DNA of 52,959 bases from Butyrivibrio sp. (GCA_015056565.1 SVGB01000015.1:31988-84946); one strand, 5' to 3'. Counted from the first letter of the stretch, positions 1-9,669 are shown. Numbers and translations are program-made. The notes: generated from the letters alone by a model not told the origin.

Positions 1-340
1 TCTTATCAATTTCAGCCTTTGGAACTTTTCTAAGCTTAAGTCCGAAAGCCATGTTATCATATACAGTCATGTGTGGATACAGAGCGTAGTTCTGGAATAC
101 CATGGCGATATCTCTGTCCTTAGGCTCTACATCGTTAACAACTCTGTCACCGATCTTAAGTGTTCCTGAAGAGATATCCTCAAGTCCAGCGATCATACGA
201 AGAGTTGTAGACTTTCCACATCCTGAAGGTCCTACGAAAATAATAAACTCTTTATCCTCGATGTTAAGGTTGAAATCTTTAACAGCCTCGAAACCGTTAG
301 GATAAACTTTAGTTACATGCTCAAGTGATAAACTTGCCAT
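1..340 (-). CDS. msmK: ABC transporter ATP-binding protein, MsmK/UgpC family (5' part only)
   Basis: This is the N-terminal ~113 residues of a sugar-ABC ATPase; the rest lies beyond the left edge. Translation starts [16 protein letters not shown]. It shows the Walker A motif GPSGCGKST near residues 36-44 and the Q-loop region [17 protein letters not shown] near 80-96. An AGGAGGATT ribosome binding site lies at 349-357, ahead of the ATG at 338-340. The family energises several different carbohydrate importers (established for MsmK/MsmX/UgpC). The arabinan transporter permeases at 30333-32107 have no ATPase beside them, so serving them is an inference. The sequence is close to the family consensus, so the call is safe although truncated. 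Confidence 0.93.
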   Translation of the reverse strand, partial: MASLSLEHVTKVYPNGFEAVKDFNLNIEDKEFIIFVGPSGCGKSTTLRMIAGLEDISSGTLKIGDRVVNDVEPKDRDIAMVFQNYALYPHMTVYDNMAFGLKLRKVPKAEIDK

Positions 341-543
341 ACCAATTAATCCTCCTATTTTGTACAAAGCTTTTTGCTAGGTTAAAGTATAAAGAATCGG
401 CAGACCATTTGCTATTCACCATTTCAACAAAGATTTTATTTTTCATTAGCCAATCTGCCTAGTTTTTGGAACAATTTCCCCAATTAACAAAATTATGACG
501 AATAAACGAAATTATCACTGTGCAATTTGCCTATTGTCATTTG

Positions 544-1989
544 TCAAAATGACAGCATACCTATACCGTCCTTGCGGGACCTGATAAGAGCACTCTCAGC
601 AGCATTCAGTATCTCAGAAGCATTTTTACCGCTGTCTGGGAAAAGAGCTGCTCCTGCATTTGCAGACAATTCTCTCTCTCCGTCTGTCACTTTGACATCA
701 TGGAGGAACATCTGCATATGATCAGTCTGCTTTCTTACATCTTTTTCCTCATGGATGTCCTTGAGGAATACAAGGAACTCATTGTCAGACAGTCTTCCCA
801 GGATATCTGTAACTCTGAAGCTTCTTTCAAGGGTGCGGGAAAACTCCTTTAATCTCTCGCCGGTGAAAATGTCTTCCTTATCATCGTCACTTTTGTTTAA
901 ACCAATGACAAATAACAAACCGCGCTTGTCGCTATTTTCATTTAGATAGCTATCAATCGCCCTTGTGGCTGAGGCTCTGGTCATGAGCCCTGTAACAACA
1001 TCTCTCTCCGCTTCAGCAAAGCTCTTTTCAAATTTCTTTTTCTCGATATAATTGCTGACCACATTAGCTAAGTAGATCATCAATACAAGTAAAAGAGACG
1101 ATACTATGGACCACAAAAATGCATATCTGAGAGGCTGAAGGCTCAAATCCACCATCTGCATCATCTCATTATCTGTGATGAAGGTAACTACAGCGCCAGC
1201 CATGTTCTTAAAAGGAACAACTATTACATATCCGTAATCCGGAATATCAGACATGTACACATTTTTCTGAGAAATACTGAGCTTGATGGTGTCTTTTGAT
1301 ATACCGGCAGGAAGATCATTCCACAGCTTCTGCCTCGTAATTCCTTTATCCCCGGAGCGCTTTTTACCGTGGCCAAAAGAAATGATGTCACCATTAATTG
1401 TTACTATATCCGATCTGTTGGCAATATACTTGTCTTTAAAAAGCTGGTCAGAAACATGTATTACTGGGATCTTGGTGATCAGATATCCCTTCTCTTTATT
1501 GTTATAGGTAAGTCCACTGACGATAAAGATCTCTGAATCCATTTCAGCCTGTTCACCCGGAAGGATCATACCAACTCCGCCCCTTGAGTACTCAGCGGTG
1601 ATATCATCAAAATAGGATTCCTCTCCTATATTAACGTCATGACCATCCATGTCATATCCAACGCCATCAAGATCACAGACAACGGCATAGGAAAGCTCTG
1701 TCTCCTCCACCATGTTCTTTAGAAGCAGTGTTATCTGATTCTTGTTATAGGTAGGTGTGTAAAGAGAAAAAGCCTCTGCAATCTGTACAATCCTGGCTGT
1801 AGCAGTTTCAACAGAAAAGTCGATGTTATCCAGAGACGACTTTACATCAAATGCAATCTCGTTCTCCTTGGCATCAACTGCTCTGCTGTAGGAATAAGTC
1901 CAGTATGTTCTTAGTGTGATGGCCATAACAATATAATAAATAATGAGAGGTATCAGCCATCTCAAATGCTTCCTGTTAATCTTTTTCAT
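544..1989 (-). CDS. Membrane sensor protein with a degenerate GGDEF domain
   Basis: The protein has about 481 residues. It has an N-terminal transmembrane helix (about 10-28), an extracytoplasmic region of roughly 240 residues that looks like a Cache-type sensor, and a second membrane helix (about 285-310, LWSIVSSLLLVLMIYLANVV). A C-terminal GGDEF-type domain opens with the recognisable motif RDVVTGLMTRASA. The signature loop reads RLSDNEF instead of GG(D/E)EF, so both glycines are lost and diguanylate cyclase activity is doubtful; it may bind nucleotide or act as a signalling scaffold. I prefer the ATG at 1989, which has GAGGAAG just upstream, over the TTG at 1998. The gene overlaps the 3' end of the YesL gene, implying translational coupling. 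Confidence 0.82.
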   Translation of the reverse strand: MKKINRKHLRWLIPLIIYYIVMAITLRTYWTYSYSRAVDAKENEIAFDVKSSLDNIDFSVETATARIVQIAEAFSLYTPTYNKNQITLLLKNMVEETELSYAVVCDLDGVGYDMDGHDVNIGEESYFDDITAEYSRGGVGMILPGEQAEMDSEIFIVSGLTYNNKEKGYLITKIPVIHVSDQLFKDKYIANRSDIVTINGDIISFGHGKKRSGDKGITRQKLWNDLPAGISKDTIKLSISQKNVYMSDIPDYGYVIVVPFKNMAGAVVTFITDNEMMQMVDLSLQPLRYAFLWSIVSSLLLVLMIYLANVVSNYIEKKKFEKSFAEAERDVVTGLMTRASATRAIDSYLNENSDKRGLLFVIGLNKSDDDKEDIFTGERLKEFSRTLERSFRVTDILGRLSDNEFLVFLKDIHEEKDVRKQTDHMQMFLHDVKVTDGERELSANAGAALFPDSGKNASEILNAAESALIRSRKDGIGMLSF

Positions 1990-2752
1990 CTTCCTCAATT
2001 TTCTTTATAGCGTTTTCCAGTTCCTGCTCCTCAGAAACCTCTTCTTCCTTTGGCTCAAACTTCTTGAAAGTCTCATTGTAAAGAGCAGCGCACGCATATC
2101 CAGGTCCCGCTATTCCTATAAGGATCAGAAGCGGAACAAGCTTAAGTCCAAAGAAGTAATAAAGGAGTACTGGAAAAAGTGAAACAACTAACATGGCAGC
2201 AGTCCTTGGAAGCGCCATGATCGCAACCAAAAATGAGTTTTTCAAAGTTCCCAGTATCTTGTTCTGGAACTTTGACTGAAGCGGGAAAATATACATAGCA
2301 GCCATGAGCAGGATAATGCTTGCTGCTGTGATGATATATCTGTAAACAACTCCCGCATTTTTCATAAGGAGAAAATCCATTACCAGAATTCCACCTGCAA
2401 CAAACTGAATGATCATAAGAATGCTGCTCTGCTTAAAGTTCTCTTTAAATGATTTAAAGAAAGTCTTGGTAATATAGCTTTCCTCGTCCCTTACTATCTT
2501 TAACAGGACAAAGTGCATTGCTGTAAGTGCTGGTCCCAGTGGAATTGAAGCAACAATTCCAACGATCCATGCCCAAAACACATAATTCATAATAAGAGAC
2601 TGGTCATCGTATACCAGTGCTCCAAGCATAAGGTACTGCTGGATGATAAGTGGCAGTGCAAAGACAAGCACCAGTATATTAAGCCACATAACATCAGCCA
2701 TTTTGCTAAGTCCTCTCATGATAGGACTGTCAAGATCAAAAATCTTCCCCAT
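1976..2752 (-). CDS. YesL family membrane protein (DUF624)
   Basis: The 258-residue protein opens with MGKIFDLDSPIMRGLSKMAD, the characteristic YesL/DUF624 start. About five hydrophobic segments follow (near 22-45, 57-80, 115-140, 140-160 and 180-225) and the tail is acidic and charged. YesL-like proteins are common beside carbohydrate ABC transporters in Firmicutes, but their function is unknown. AAGGAA precedes the ATG. The last bases overlap the next gene, the degenerate GGDEF protein, so the two are probably co-translated. No catalytic motif is visible. Confidence 0.85.
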   Translation of the reverse strand: MGKIFDLDSPIMRGLSKMADVMWLNILVLVFALPLIIQQYLMLGALVYDDQSLIMNYVFWAWIVGIVASIPLGPALTAMHFVLLKIVRDEESYITKTFFKSFKENFKQSSILMIIQFVAGGILVMDFLLMKNAGVVYRYIITAASIILLMAAMYIFPLQSKFQNKILGTLKNSFLVAIMALPRTAAMLVVSLFPVLLYYFFGLKLVPLLILIGIAGPGYACAALYNETFKKFEPKEEEVSEEQELENAIKKIEEDEKD

Positions 2753-2782
2753 TTAAAACTATTTCCTTCCTGATTTCTTTTC

Positions 2783-3271
2783 TCATAATATCAGTTCCAT
2801 CGGCGTAAATCTGATACCGTCTGCAACTGTCTCCCCCTGAAGATCTCTAAAGCCTTTCTTGTGGTAGAACTCCACTGCATAGGGCGATGCATTGACAGTA
2901 AGCCTGTCAACACCTTCCTCTTCAATGGCATATCTTTTCACAAATGTAAGCAGCGCGCTGGCTACTCCATGCTTGTGGTAATGTTCATCCACAAATAAAA
3001 GAGAGATATGCTTCTTTTCACGCAAAGACAGCATACCCACATACCTGGAACCATCCGTGGCAACAAAGAGCTGATAATGGCCCGCCACGAACATCTTCCT
3101 GAGCATATCATCATTTACAAATCTGTGGAAATTTTCTATTCCTTCCTGAGAATAATCAGGGGCGTCGAATCTCACAAAGGTATCCCATGCGAGCTTCATC
3201 GCCCCATCCCAGTCAGAATGGTAAGCGCATCTTACCATTATTTTTGACGTGTCAATTTGCTGCTCCACCAT
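2783..3271 (-). CDS. GNAT family N-acetyltransferase
   Basis: The protein is about 162 residues with the GNAT fold. A beta strand LFVATDGSRYVGMLSLRE leads into ISLLFVDEHYHKHGVASALL, where HYHKHGVA is the acetyl-CoA pyrophosphate-binding (R/Q)xxGx(G/A)-like loop. A typical motif-B region, FYHKKGFRD, follows. The acceptor substrate cannot be read from the sequence. The ATG at 3269-3271 is preferred to the TTG at 3274; either way the start overlaps the 3' end of the alpha/beta hydrolase gene. The ribosome binding site is weak, so expression probably relies on coupling to that gene. Confidence 0.85.
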   Translation of the reverse strand: MVEQQIDTSKIMVRCAYHSDWDGAMKLAWDTFVRFDAPDYSQEGIENFHRFVNDDMLRKMFVAGHYQLFVATDGSRYVGMLSLREKKHISLLFVDEHYHKHGVASALLTFVKRYAIEEEGVDRLTVNASPYAVEFYHKKGFRDLQGETVADGIRFTPMELIL

Positions 3272-4202
3272 CAATCACTTTCTTGAGCCAGTTGTACTGA
3301 TCCTCAAATACAGTCTCTCTGCCAATCTCCTGCTGAAGTTCGTGGCGCATACCGTCGTAGAGCTTCAGTTCTACATTCTCAATGTGAAGTTCATTTGTAT
3401 AAATTGTATAGAGCCTCTTAAGGGCATCTCCGTAGCTGCCTACAGGATCTTCCTTACCGCCAGTGATGAGGATTGGAAGGTTCTTAGGAATATCTTCCAT
3501 CTTCTCAACATCCTGAACTCTCTTAAGGAGCTCTGCCATAGTTTTGAATCCATTTAATGTAAATACAAAGTTGCAGAATGGATCAGCAATGTATTTATCT
3601 ATGCTCTCCTCGTTGTGAGAAAGCCAGTCAAACTTGGTCCTTGGGTTCTGGATCCTCTTAAGGTAGCCCTTGAACGCCATGTTGTTGACCATGGTGCTGC
3701 GGGTCTTCTCGCCAAGAATGAACTGCAAAAAGCTTACCAGACCTGTAAGGCTCTTAACTGTTCCTGTTGGCATAAAGGCTGTACCCTGAATGATAGCGCC
3801 CTTGATACCAGTTCCGTATCTGGTGATATATTCCCTTGCCACAAAAGAACCAAAGCTGTGGCCAAGTATAAAGCATGGAATTCCAGGATAATCTTCCTGA
3901 GTCATCTTTTTAAGCCTGTGAGCATCCCTTACAAGAACTGTTGCAGGATCCTCCTTGCAGAAAAATCCCTTTGTTCCATTCTCACCAACAGATCCGCCAT
4001 GTCCAAGGTGATCATTACCTATTACGAGTATTCCTCTCTCTGCCAGGTAATTAGCAAACTCATCATAGCGATCAACATACTCCTGCATTCCGTGGATGAT
4101 CTGAAGTATTGCAATAGGCTCACCCTCCGGAATCCATCTGATAGCGTGGAGCATTGTCTGTCTGTCACGTGATTTGTAAGTCAGTTCCTCTTTGCGTACC
4201 AT
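3252..4202 (-). CDS. Alpha/beta hydrolase, monoacylglycerol lipase / lysophospholipase-like
   Basis: A 316-residue Hydrolase_4 (serine aminopeptidase S33-type) protein. The nucleophile elbow GHSFGS appears near residue 117 and matches GxSxG. The oxyanion-side segment QIIHGMQEYVDRYDEFANYL is typical of bacterial monoacylglycerol lipase and lysophospholipase homologues. The likely Asp/His partners lie in ITGGKEDPVG and YDGMRHEL. There is no signal peptide, so it should be cytoplasmic. GGGGAGGAATTCC is a strong ribosome binding site ahead of the ATG. It heads a group with GNAT, YesL and the GGDEF-like protein; what links them is unclear. The true substrate is unknown. Confidence 0.87.
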   Translation of the reverse strand: MVRKEELTYKSRDRQTMLHAIRWIPEGEPIAILQIIHGMQEYVDRYDEFANYLAERGILVIGNDHLGHGGSVGENGTKGFFCKEDPATVLVRDAHRLKKMTQEDYPGIPCFILGHSFGSFVAREYITRYGTGIKGAIIQGTAFMPTGTVKSLTGLVSFLQFILGEKTRSTMVNNMAFKGYLKRIQNPRTKFDWLSHNEESIDKYIADPFCNFVFTLNGFKTMAELLKRVQDVEKMEDIPKNLPILITGGKEDPVGSYGDALKRLYTIYTNELHIENVELKLYDGMRHELQQEIGRETVFEDQYNWLKKVIDGGAAN

Positions 4203-4287
4203 TTGGAATTCCTCCCCAAAGTTATTCTATGTATCTATATATATAATACTACAGATTGCGTCGTTTCGGTTGTTTAAATACGTATTA

Positions 4288-6327
4288 TCAGCAAATCTCT
4301 GCTCCGCTTGGCATCTCTTTTTCAGGTGTCATAAGTGAAAGATTGCCGTCTGCATCCTCAGCGCAAAGGAGCATTCCCTCTGAAAGAACGCCAGCAAGCT
4401 TGGCAGGCTTAAGATTAACAAGAACCATTACCTTTTTGCCAACCATCTCCTCAGGTGAATAGTACTTCCTGATTCCAGATACGATCTGCTTGACCTGGCT
4501 TCCGATCTTAACCTGTGAGCAAAGGAGCTTCTTGGAGTTCTCAACTGCCTCGCACTTGATGATCTCACCAACCTGGAACTGCATTGCTCCAAACTGGTCA
4601 AAAGAGATCTCTTCCTTGGCAGGAATATCAACTGCCGCCTTCTCTTTTCCAGCATCATCAGTTTTTTCTACAGGTGCAGGAGCAAGTCCAGCCTTAGCAA
4701 GATTGATCGCTGCCTTCTTCTGAGCCTCTTCAAATTCTGCCTTCTGCTTCTTGGTGATCTCTGCAGCCTTCTCAAGGACATCTTTGAGATCCTTTCTTGC
4801 AAAGAGCATCTCTGGAGCTGCAGCTACCTTTGTATCATTTGGAAGAACACCAAATGTAGAAAGTGTATCGAAATCTCTTTCAGGTGCTGAAAGCTGCTCT
4901 CTTATCTTCTGAGCTGTCTCAGGCATAAATGGATCAAGAAGTGCTGCGCCAATGCTGATGGACTCTACAAGGTTATAAAGAACTGTAGAAAGCCTGTCCT
5001 TCTTGGCCTCGTCCTTACCAAGGATCCATGGCTCAGTCTCATCAATATACTTATTACATCTCTTAAAGAGTGTGAATATCTCTGTCAGTGCATCCGCTAC
5101 GCGAAGCTCATCCATCTTGGCTTCTACCTTGTCGTAGCAGGATGTGACTACTGCCTTAAGATCATCGTCAACAGCCTCTGAAACTCCCTTATCTGCTACA
5201 ACACCGCCAAGATACTTGTTGCTCATGGCAATGGTACGATTTACAAGGTTTCCAAGTGTGTTGGCAAGATCTGAATTGAAGCGCTCAACAAGGAGTTCCC
5301 ATGTGATGACACCGTCATTATCAAAAGGCATCTCGTGAAGAACAAAGTATCTTACTGGGTCAACTCCAAAGATGCTTACAAGGTCATCAGCATAGATAAC
5401 ATTGCCCTTTGACTTACTCATCTTTTCTCCGCCCTGAAGAAGCCATGGGTGTCCAAATACCTGCTTGGGCAGAGGCTCGCCAAGAGCAAAGAGGAAGATT
5501 GGCCAGTAAATTGTATGGAATCTTATAATATCTTTTCCAATAAGATGAAGATCTGCAGGCCAGTACTTTTTGTAGAGGTCTGAGCTGTTTCCATCTGCAT
5601 CGTAGCCGATACCTGTGATGTAGTTTGTAAGAGCATCAAGCCACACGTAAACTACATGTTTATCATCGAAATCAACTGGGATGCCCCACTTGAAAGATGT
5701 TCTTGATACGCAAAGATCCTGAAGTCCTGGAAGAAGGAAGTTGTTCATCATCTCGTTCTTTCTTGCTACAGGCTGGATAAACTCAGGATGTGTATTGATA
5801 TGCTCGATAAGTCTGTCAGCATACTTGCTCATCTTGAAGAAATAAGCTTCCTCTTCTGCTGGATGAACAGGGCCGCCGCACTCAGGGCACTTTCCATCGA
5901 CCAGCTGAGACTCTGTGTAGAAAGCCTCACACTCTGTGCAGTACATTCCTTTGTAGGAACCCTTGTAAATATCACCCTGGTCATAGAATTTCTTGAAGAT
6001 CTTCTGAACCTGCTTAACATGATCTTCATCTGTTGTTCTGATGAACTTATCATAGGAAGTGTCCATCAGGTTCCAAAGGCCTTTGATGGTATCTGATACC
6101 TGATCTACAAATTCTTTAGGGCTGTTACAGCCAGCCTCGATGGCTCTTGTCTCAATCTTTTGGCCGTGCTCGTCAGAGCCTGTCTGGAAGAACACATCAA
6201 ATCCATCTCTTCTCTTATATCTTGCAATTGCATCTGCAAGGACTATCTCATAGCTGTTTCCAATGTGAGGTTTTCCTGAAGTATATGCAATAGCTGTTGT
6301 AATATAGTACTTACCCTTATTCTGCAT
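4288..6327 (-). CDS. metG: Methionyl-tRNA synthetase
   Basis: A class I aminoacyl-tRNA synthetase charging tRNA-Met. The ATP-binding HIGH signature is HIGN (21-24) and the second signature is GGEKMSKSKGNVI. A zinc knuckle with paired Cys (CTEC ... CPEC) lies near residues 125-145. The C-terminal ~105 residues, after a charged linker rich in Ala/Lys, form the EMAP/Trbp111 tRNA-binding OB fold (FDQFGAMQFQVGEIIKCEAV). The length of 679 aa fits the long bacterial form with this domain. The ATG at 6325-6327 is chosen because AAAGGATG lies at a sensible distance; the upstream in-frame ATG at 6336 sits directly against that ribosome binding site. It follows map closely, so initiator-Met charging and Met removal appear co-transcribed. 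Confidence 0.97.
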   Translation of the reverse strand: MQNKGKYYITTAIAYTSGKPHIGNSYEIVLADAIARYKRRDGFDVFFQTGSDEHGQKIETRAIEAGCNSPKEFVDQVSDTIKGLWNLMDTSYDKFIRTTDEDHVKQVQKIFKKFYDQGDIYKGSYKGMYCTECEAFYTESQLVDGKCPECGGPVHPAEEEAYFFKMSKYADRLIEHINTHPEFIQPVARKNEMMNNFLLPGLQDLCVSRTSFKWGIPVDFDDKHVVYVWLDALTNYITGIGYDADGNSSDLYKKYWPADLHLIGKDIIRFHTIYWPIFLFALGEPLPKQVFGHPWLLQGGEKMSKSKGNVIYADDLVSIFGVDPVRYFVLHEMPFDNDGVITWELLVERFNSDLANTLGNLVNRTIAMSNKYLGGVVADKGVSEAVDDDLKAVVTSCYDKVEAKMDELRVADALTEIFTLFKRCNKYIDETEPWILGKDEAKKDRLSTVLYNLVESISIGAALLDPFMPETAQKIREQLSAPERDFDTLSTFGVLPNDTKVAAAPEMLFARKDLKDVLEKAAEITKKQKAEFEEAQKKAAINLAKAGLAPAPVEKTDDAGKEKAAVDIPAKEEISFDQFGAMQFQVGEIIKCEAVENSKKLLCSQVKIGSQVKQIVSGIRKYYSPEEMVGKKVMVLVNLKPAKLAGVLSEGMLLCAEDADGNLSLMTPEKEMPSGAEIC

Positions 6328-6351
6328 CACTTTCATCCTTTCAATATATTA

Positions 6352-7227
6352 TTACCAGCATAAAAGCTCATATCCTGTCTCTGTAACCAAAAGCTCAACT
6401 TCCCACTGGGCAGAAGGCTTAAGGTCTGCTGTATATACAGTCCAGTCATTCTCTTCATCGATGAAGATCTCATTGCCGCCCATGTTGACCATAGGCTCAA
6501 TTGTAAATACCATTCCTGGAACCATAAGCATTCCTGTTCCCGGCTCGCTTACAAAGCTTACAAATGGCTCTTCATGGAACTCGTTGCCACAACCGTGACC
6601 GCCGATCTCTCTTACCACCGTATAGCCATTTTTAAGGGCATGCTGATGTACTGCATTTCCCATGTCTCCAATTGGAGTCCATGGTATAACTGCCTTAAGA
6701 CCTTCCTCAAGGCACTCTTTTGTAACATCAACAAGTCTCTTTTTCTCAGGAGATACCTCTCCGATACAGAACATTCGTGAGGAATCTGAAAAATATCCGT
6801 TCAGGATTGTTGAGCAGTCAACATTGATGATGTCACCTTCCTGAAGAATGATGTCATCTGATGGTATTCCGTGACACACCTCTTCATTAATAGAAGTGCA
6901 TACACTCTTTGGGAATCCTTCATATCCTAAGTCCGCTGGGGTGCCCCCCATCTTGGTAGTCGTGTTATAAACAATGTCATCAATTTCCTGAGTTGACATT
7001 CCTGCGTGGATCTTTTCACCGATCTCATCCAGGACTGCCATGTTGATGACCGCACTCTTTTTGATACCTTCAATATCCTTCTCGGTTTTAAAAAGCTTTC
7101 TTGAAGGAACTATCATTCCCTGATGCTCATATTTGATTATCTTGTCGTCGAATGCAGCGTGACAGCTCTTATACTTCTTGCCACTTCCGCACCAGCACGG
7201 ATCATTTCTATCTAACCTTTTATACAT
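6352..7227 (-). CDS. map: Methionine aminopeptidase type I with N-terminal SEC-C zinc motif
   Basis: This enzyme removes the initiator Met from nascent proteins. The first ~25 residues hold a SEC-C motif (NDPCWCGSGKKYKSCH), a metal-binding module also found on SecA and thought to help ribosome contact. The pita-bread catalytic domain follows, with metal ligands visible in INVDCSTILNGYFSDSSRMF (two Asp), GHGCGNEFHEEP (His) and FTIEPMVNMG (Glu), and a C-terminal WEVELLVTETG (Glu). I use the ATG at 7225-7227, which has AAAGAGGG five bases upstream, instead of a longer reading starting at 7284. SEC-C-bearing MetAPs are known in clostridia. It is followed by metG 24 bases later. Confidence 0.94.
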   Translation of the reverse strand: MYKRLDRNDPCWCGSGKKYKSCHAAFDDKIIKYEHQGMIVPSRKLFKTEKDIEGIKKSAVINMAVLDEIGEKIHAGMSTQEIDDIVYNTTTKMGGTPADLGYEGFPKSVCTSINEEVCHGIPSDDIILQEGDIINVDCSTILNGYFSDSSRMFCIGEVSPEKKRLVDVTKECLEEGLKAVIPWTPIGDMGNAVHQHALKNGYTVVREIGGHGCGNEFHEEPFVSFVSEPGTGMLMVPGMVFTIEPMVNMGGNEIFIDEENDWTVYTADLKPSAQWEVELLVTETGYELLCW

Positions 7228-7296
7228 ATAAACCCTCTTTTTATCGATAGTAACACAAATATAGTATGCCTTCTTGACTGTCAAAAGTCAAATAAT

Positions 7297-8838
7297 TCAC
7301 TGTTTTTGCGGCTTGCAAGAGAATCTGCTGTTAGTGATCTCAGGCACAGGGCTGTTTTTCCTAATATAGTCAATGAGAAGATCAGGCATCTCCTCAGAAA
7401 AGCTCTTTACCACAGGGCTTTTGCCGATACACTCATAGCCGCCAGTTCCAGTTGCTCTGTAGTTGCTTGTTGCAAGTGTGTACTCCTTATCTTCCAAAAG
7501 CTCAGTCCCATCAAGCTTTTTAAGTGTCACAACCCTGTCGCCAACTGGTCTTGTAAGGTCAAACTCATACCAGAGTCCTGCATAAAAATCATAGTTGTAG
7601 TGCTCAACCTTTGGCTGAAGGAACACCTTGGAGATAGATATTTCCTTAGTTTCCTCATTATAATCAAAGTACTCAGCGCACCTTTCAAGGGCTGTCTTAA
7701 GTACCTTCTTTGTAACTGATTTGACCTCGATTGTATTGGCAAACTGATAAATACCAAGAACGTCTCTTACAGTTATGGACCTTTTAAGTCCAAGAGGGTC
7801 ATTGGACAAGCTTGTGCATGCAAAGTCCGCCCCTGTAAAATCCAGCTGAACCTGGTTAAATATAGAAGCGACCTTGCTTCCGTGAAGAGCAACAGCAAGT
7901 TTTTCCTCTGGAAGAATCTCTTTTTCCAAAAAACCTATAGGCTCATCAAGCCACTTATCAACAGTTGATGTGAGCTCATCCATAAAGCTGTGAGCTCTGG
8001 CTATCTCTTCATATTTCTTCCCAGGCTCATCTACAGAAACAAGTCTTGAAGAAATATCAAAATTTCCCTTTGTTCCAGACACCAAAAGCTCGCAGTATTT
8101 TCTAGCCTTGTCAGGGGGCTGAACGCCATAGGTTCCATCGATCCTTACTCCCTCAACAGCCATGTGCTGATGCCCGGTCAGAAGGATGTCAAAATCCATC
8201 TCTCTTGCAATCTTGCAGGCTTCATTCTCTTTTGTCTCTGAAAGAAGCTTTCCTGTAGCAAGGTCCTCTTCAAAACCTCCGTGGTAAATACAGACTGTAA
8301 GGTCACACTTATCCTTTATATTAGAAAGCTCTTTTTTAAGCTCTGTGATGGGGTCAAGGATTTCCAGCTCTGTCAGGTTCTCTTTTTGCTCCCAAACGTT
8401 CACATAACCTGTGACTGCAGCTGTGATCCCCACTTTAAGACCATCTGGCATTGTGTGGATGATGCTTTTCTTAATGCCAAGAGCACCCCTTTTATCAACT
8501 ACATTGCAGGAGATCAGCTGTCCCTTCATGGCTGTTACATAATCAAGGATAGCTTCGTATCCAAAGTTGAAATCATGGTTTCCCAGAGTGTAATAATCAA
8601 GGCCCATTGCATTAAAGCCCTCGGCCATTGGGTTAAATCCATACTCATCCTTGTGTCCCAGATAGTAGGAAATAAGTGGTGTTCCCTGAAGGGAATCTCC
8701 GCCGTCTAAAACCAGCGTGTTCTCATCCTTGTCTATCTGTCCGGCAACACAAAAAAGCCCCGTGTTCTCGGGGCAATTCTGTGCGTAATTTACAGGATAT
8801 AAACTTCCGTGTGTATCTGATGTAAATACGATTCTCAT
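7297..8838 (-). CDS. Bifunctional metallophosphatase / 5'-nucleotidase, cytoplasmic
   Basis: A 513-residue 5'-nucleotidase (UshA/CpdB) family protein. The N-terminal metallophosphoesterase domain has TSDTHGSLYP (metal Asp/His), LDGGDSLQGTP, GNHDFNFG and TGHQHM. The C-terminal 5'-nucleotidase domain (from about residue 330) contains VALHGSK and the TSNYRATGTGGYE region that binds the nucleoside. Family members hydrolyse nucleoside 5'-monophosphates, 2',3'-cyclic nucleotides or UDP-sugars. Family members are normally exported, but this one starts directly at MRIVFTSDTHG with no signal peptide, so it probably acts inside the cell. It lies 21 bases after the phosphonate-type permeases in the same orientation, suggesting it processes the imported phosphorylated compound. 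Confidence 0.9.
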   Translation of the reverse strand: MRIVFTSDTHGSLYPVNYAQNCPENTGLFCVAGQIDKDENTLVLDGGDSLQGTPLISYYLGHKDEYGFNPMAEGFNAMGLDYYTLGNHDFNFGYEAILDYVTAMKGQLISCNVVDKRGALGIKKSIIHTMPDGLKVGITAAVTGYVNVWEQKENLTELEILDPITELKKELSNIKDKCDLTVCIYHGGFEEDLATGKLLSETKENEACKIAREMDFDILLTGHQHMAVEGVRIDGTYGVQPPDKARKYCELLVSGTKGNFDISSRLVSVDEPGKKYEEIARAHSFMDELTSTVDKWLDEPIGFLEKEILPEEKLAVALHGSKVASIFNQVQLDFTGADFACTSLSNDPLGLKRSITVRDVLGIYQFANTIEVKSVTKKVLKTALERCAEYFDYNEETKEISISKVFLQPKVEHYNYDFYAGLWYEFDLTRPVGDRVVTLKKLDGTELLEDKEYTLATSNYRATGTGGYECIGKSPVVKSFSEEMPDLLIDYIRKNSPVPEITNSRFSCKPQKQ

Positions 8839-8859
8839 TATATCTTCCTCTTATTGTGA

Positions 8860-9669
8860 TCATCCTCTTGTGAGCCTGACTCTGATCCTTGTTGAGATGT
8901 ACTCAATGATCAGGATCAGTATGATAAGTCCTGCCAAAAGAGCTCCTGCCTCATTCCATCTGTAGGAGTTCATGGCGAAAATAAGAGGTGCACCAAATCC
9001 GCCGGCACCTACCATACCAAGGATTGTAGCATCACGAAGATTGATGTCAAATCTGTAGATAGCTGTTGATGCGAAGTTTGGCATAAGCTGTGGAAGGATA
9101 CCATATCTGATCTTCTGCCAGGTGTTGCAGCCTGCAGCATCCAGTGATTCGATAACGTGGGTGTCAAGATCCTCGATAGCCTCAATGTACATCTTGCTTA
9201 TCATTCCTATAGAGCATACACCCATTGTAAGGAGACCTGCAAAGGCACCTGGTCCTGTAACACGGATGAACATAAGTCCATATACAAAGGCAGGGATTGT
9301 ACGAGCTGCCATGATGATGATCCTGCCTGCAAAAGCAATTGGCTTAGGAGTAAGGTTTGATGCTGAGATAAATGCAAGAGGTATTGAAATAATGGCGCCA
9401 ACAATAGTGCCAAGGAAAGCAATACAAACTGTCTCGAGCATCAGATAAGGAACTCCACTCTTTGTAAAGTCAAACAAAAAGCTAAGGTCAGGATGGAAAA
9501 TACCTGAAAGGACATTAAGTGCGATCTGTCCGCCATCCTGAGTTGAACCACTGGTCTCTACAGCGCTGGCACTCCATACAAGAAGGCCTACAACGATGAT
9601 AGCAGTGGTCAGATTATATACCCAGTCTTTGGGTCTTTTTTCATAAGCTTGCTCAATTCTCTGATTCAT
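8860..9669 (-). CDS. phnE: Phosphonate-type ABC transporter permease (PhnE family, second copy)
   Basis: A 269-residue inner-membrane permease with about six hydrophobic segments. It has a BPD_transp_1 core and the EAA loop signature EAIEDLDTHVIESLDAAGCN. The segment GMVGAGGFGAPLIFAM is typical of PhnE/PtxC-type subunits. It probably pairs with the upstream permease as a heterodimer. GGGAGGACTTACC precedes the ATG. The substrate cannot be told from the sequence: phosphonate, phosphite and phosphate importers all use this family, and no C-P lyase gene is present here. Confidence 0.92.
   Translation of the reverse strand: MNQRIEQAYEKRPKDWVYNLTTAIIVVGLLVWSASAVETSGSTQDGGQIALNVLSGIFHPDLSFLFDFTKSGVPYLMLETVCIAFLGTIVGAIISIPLAFISASNLTPKPIAFAGRIIIMAARTIPAFVYGLMFIRVTGPGAFAGLLTMGVCSIGMISKMYIEAIEDLDTHVIESLDAAGCNTWQKIRYGILPQLMPNFASTAIYRFDINLRDATILGMVGAGGFGAPLIFAMNSYRWNEAGALLAGLIILILIIEYISTRIRVRLTRG

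Noticed and set aside
6328..6351. T-box or SAM riboswitch ahead of metG
   Set aside because: Only 24 bases separate map and metG, so there is no room for a leader; metG appears to be read from the upstream operon.
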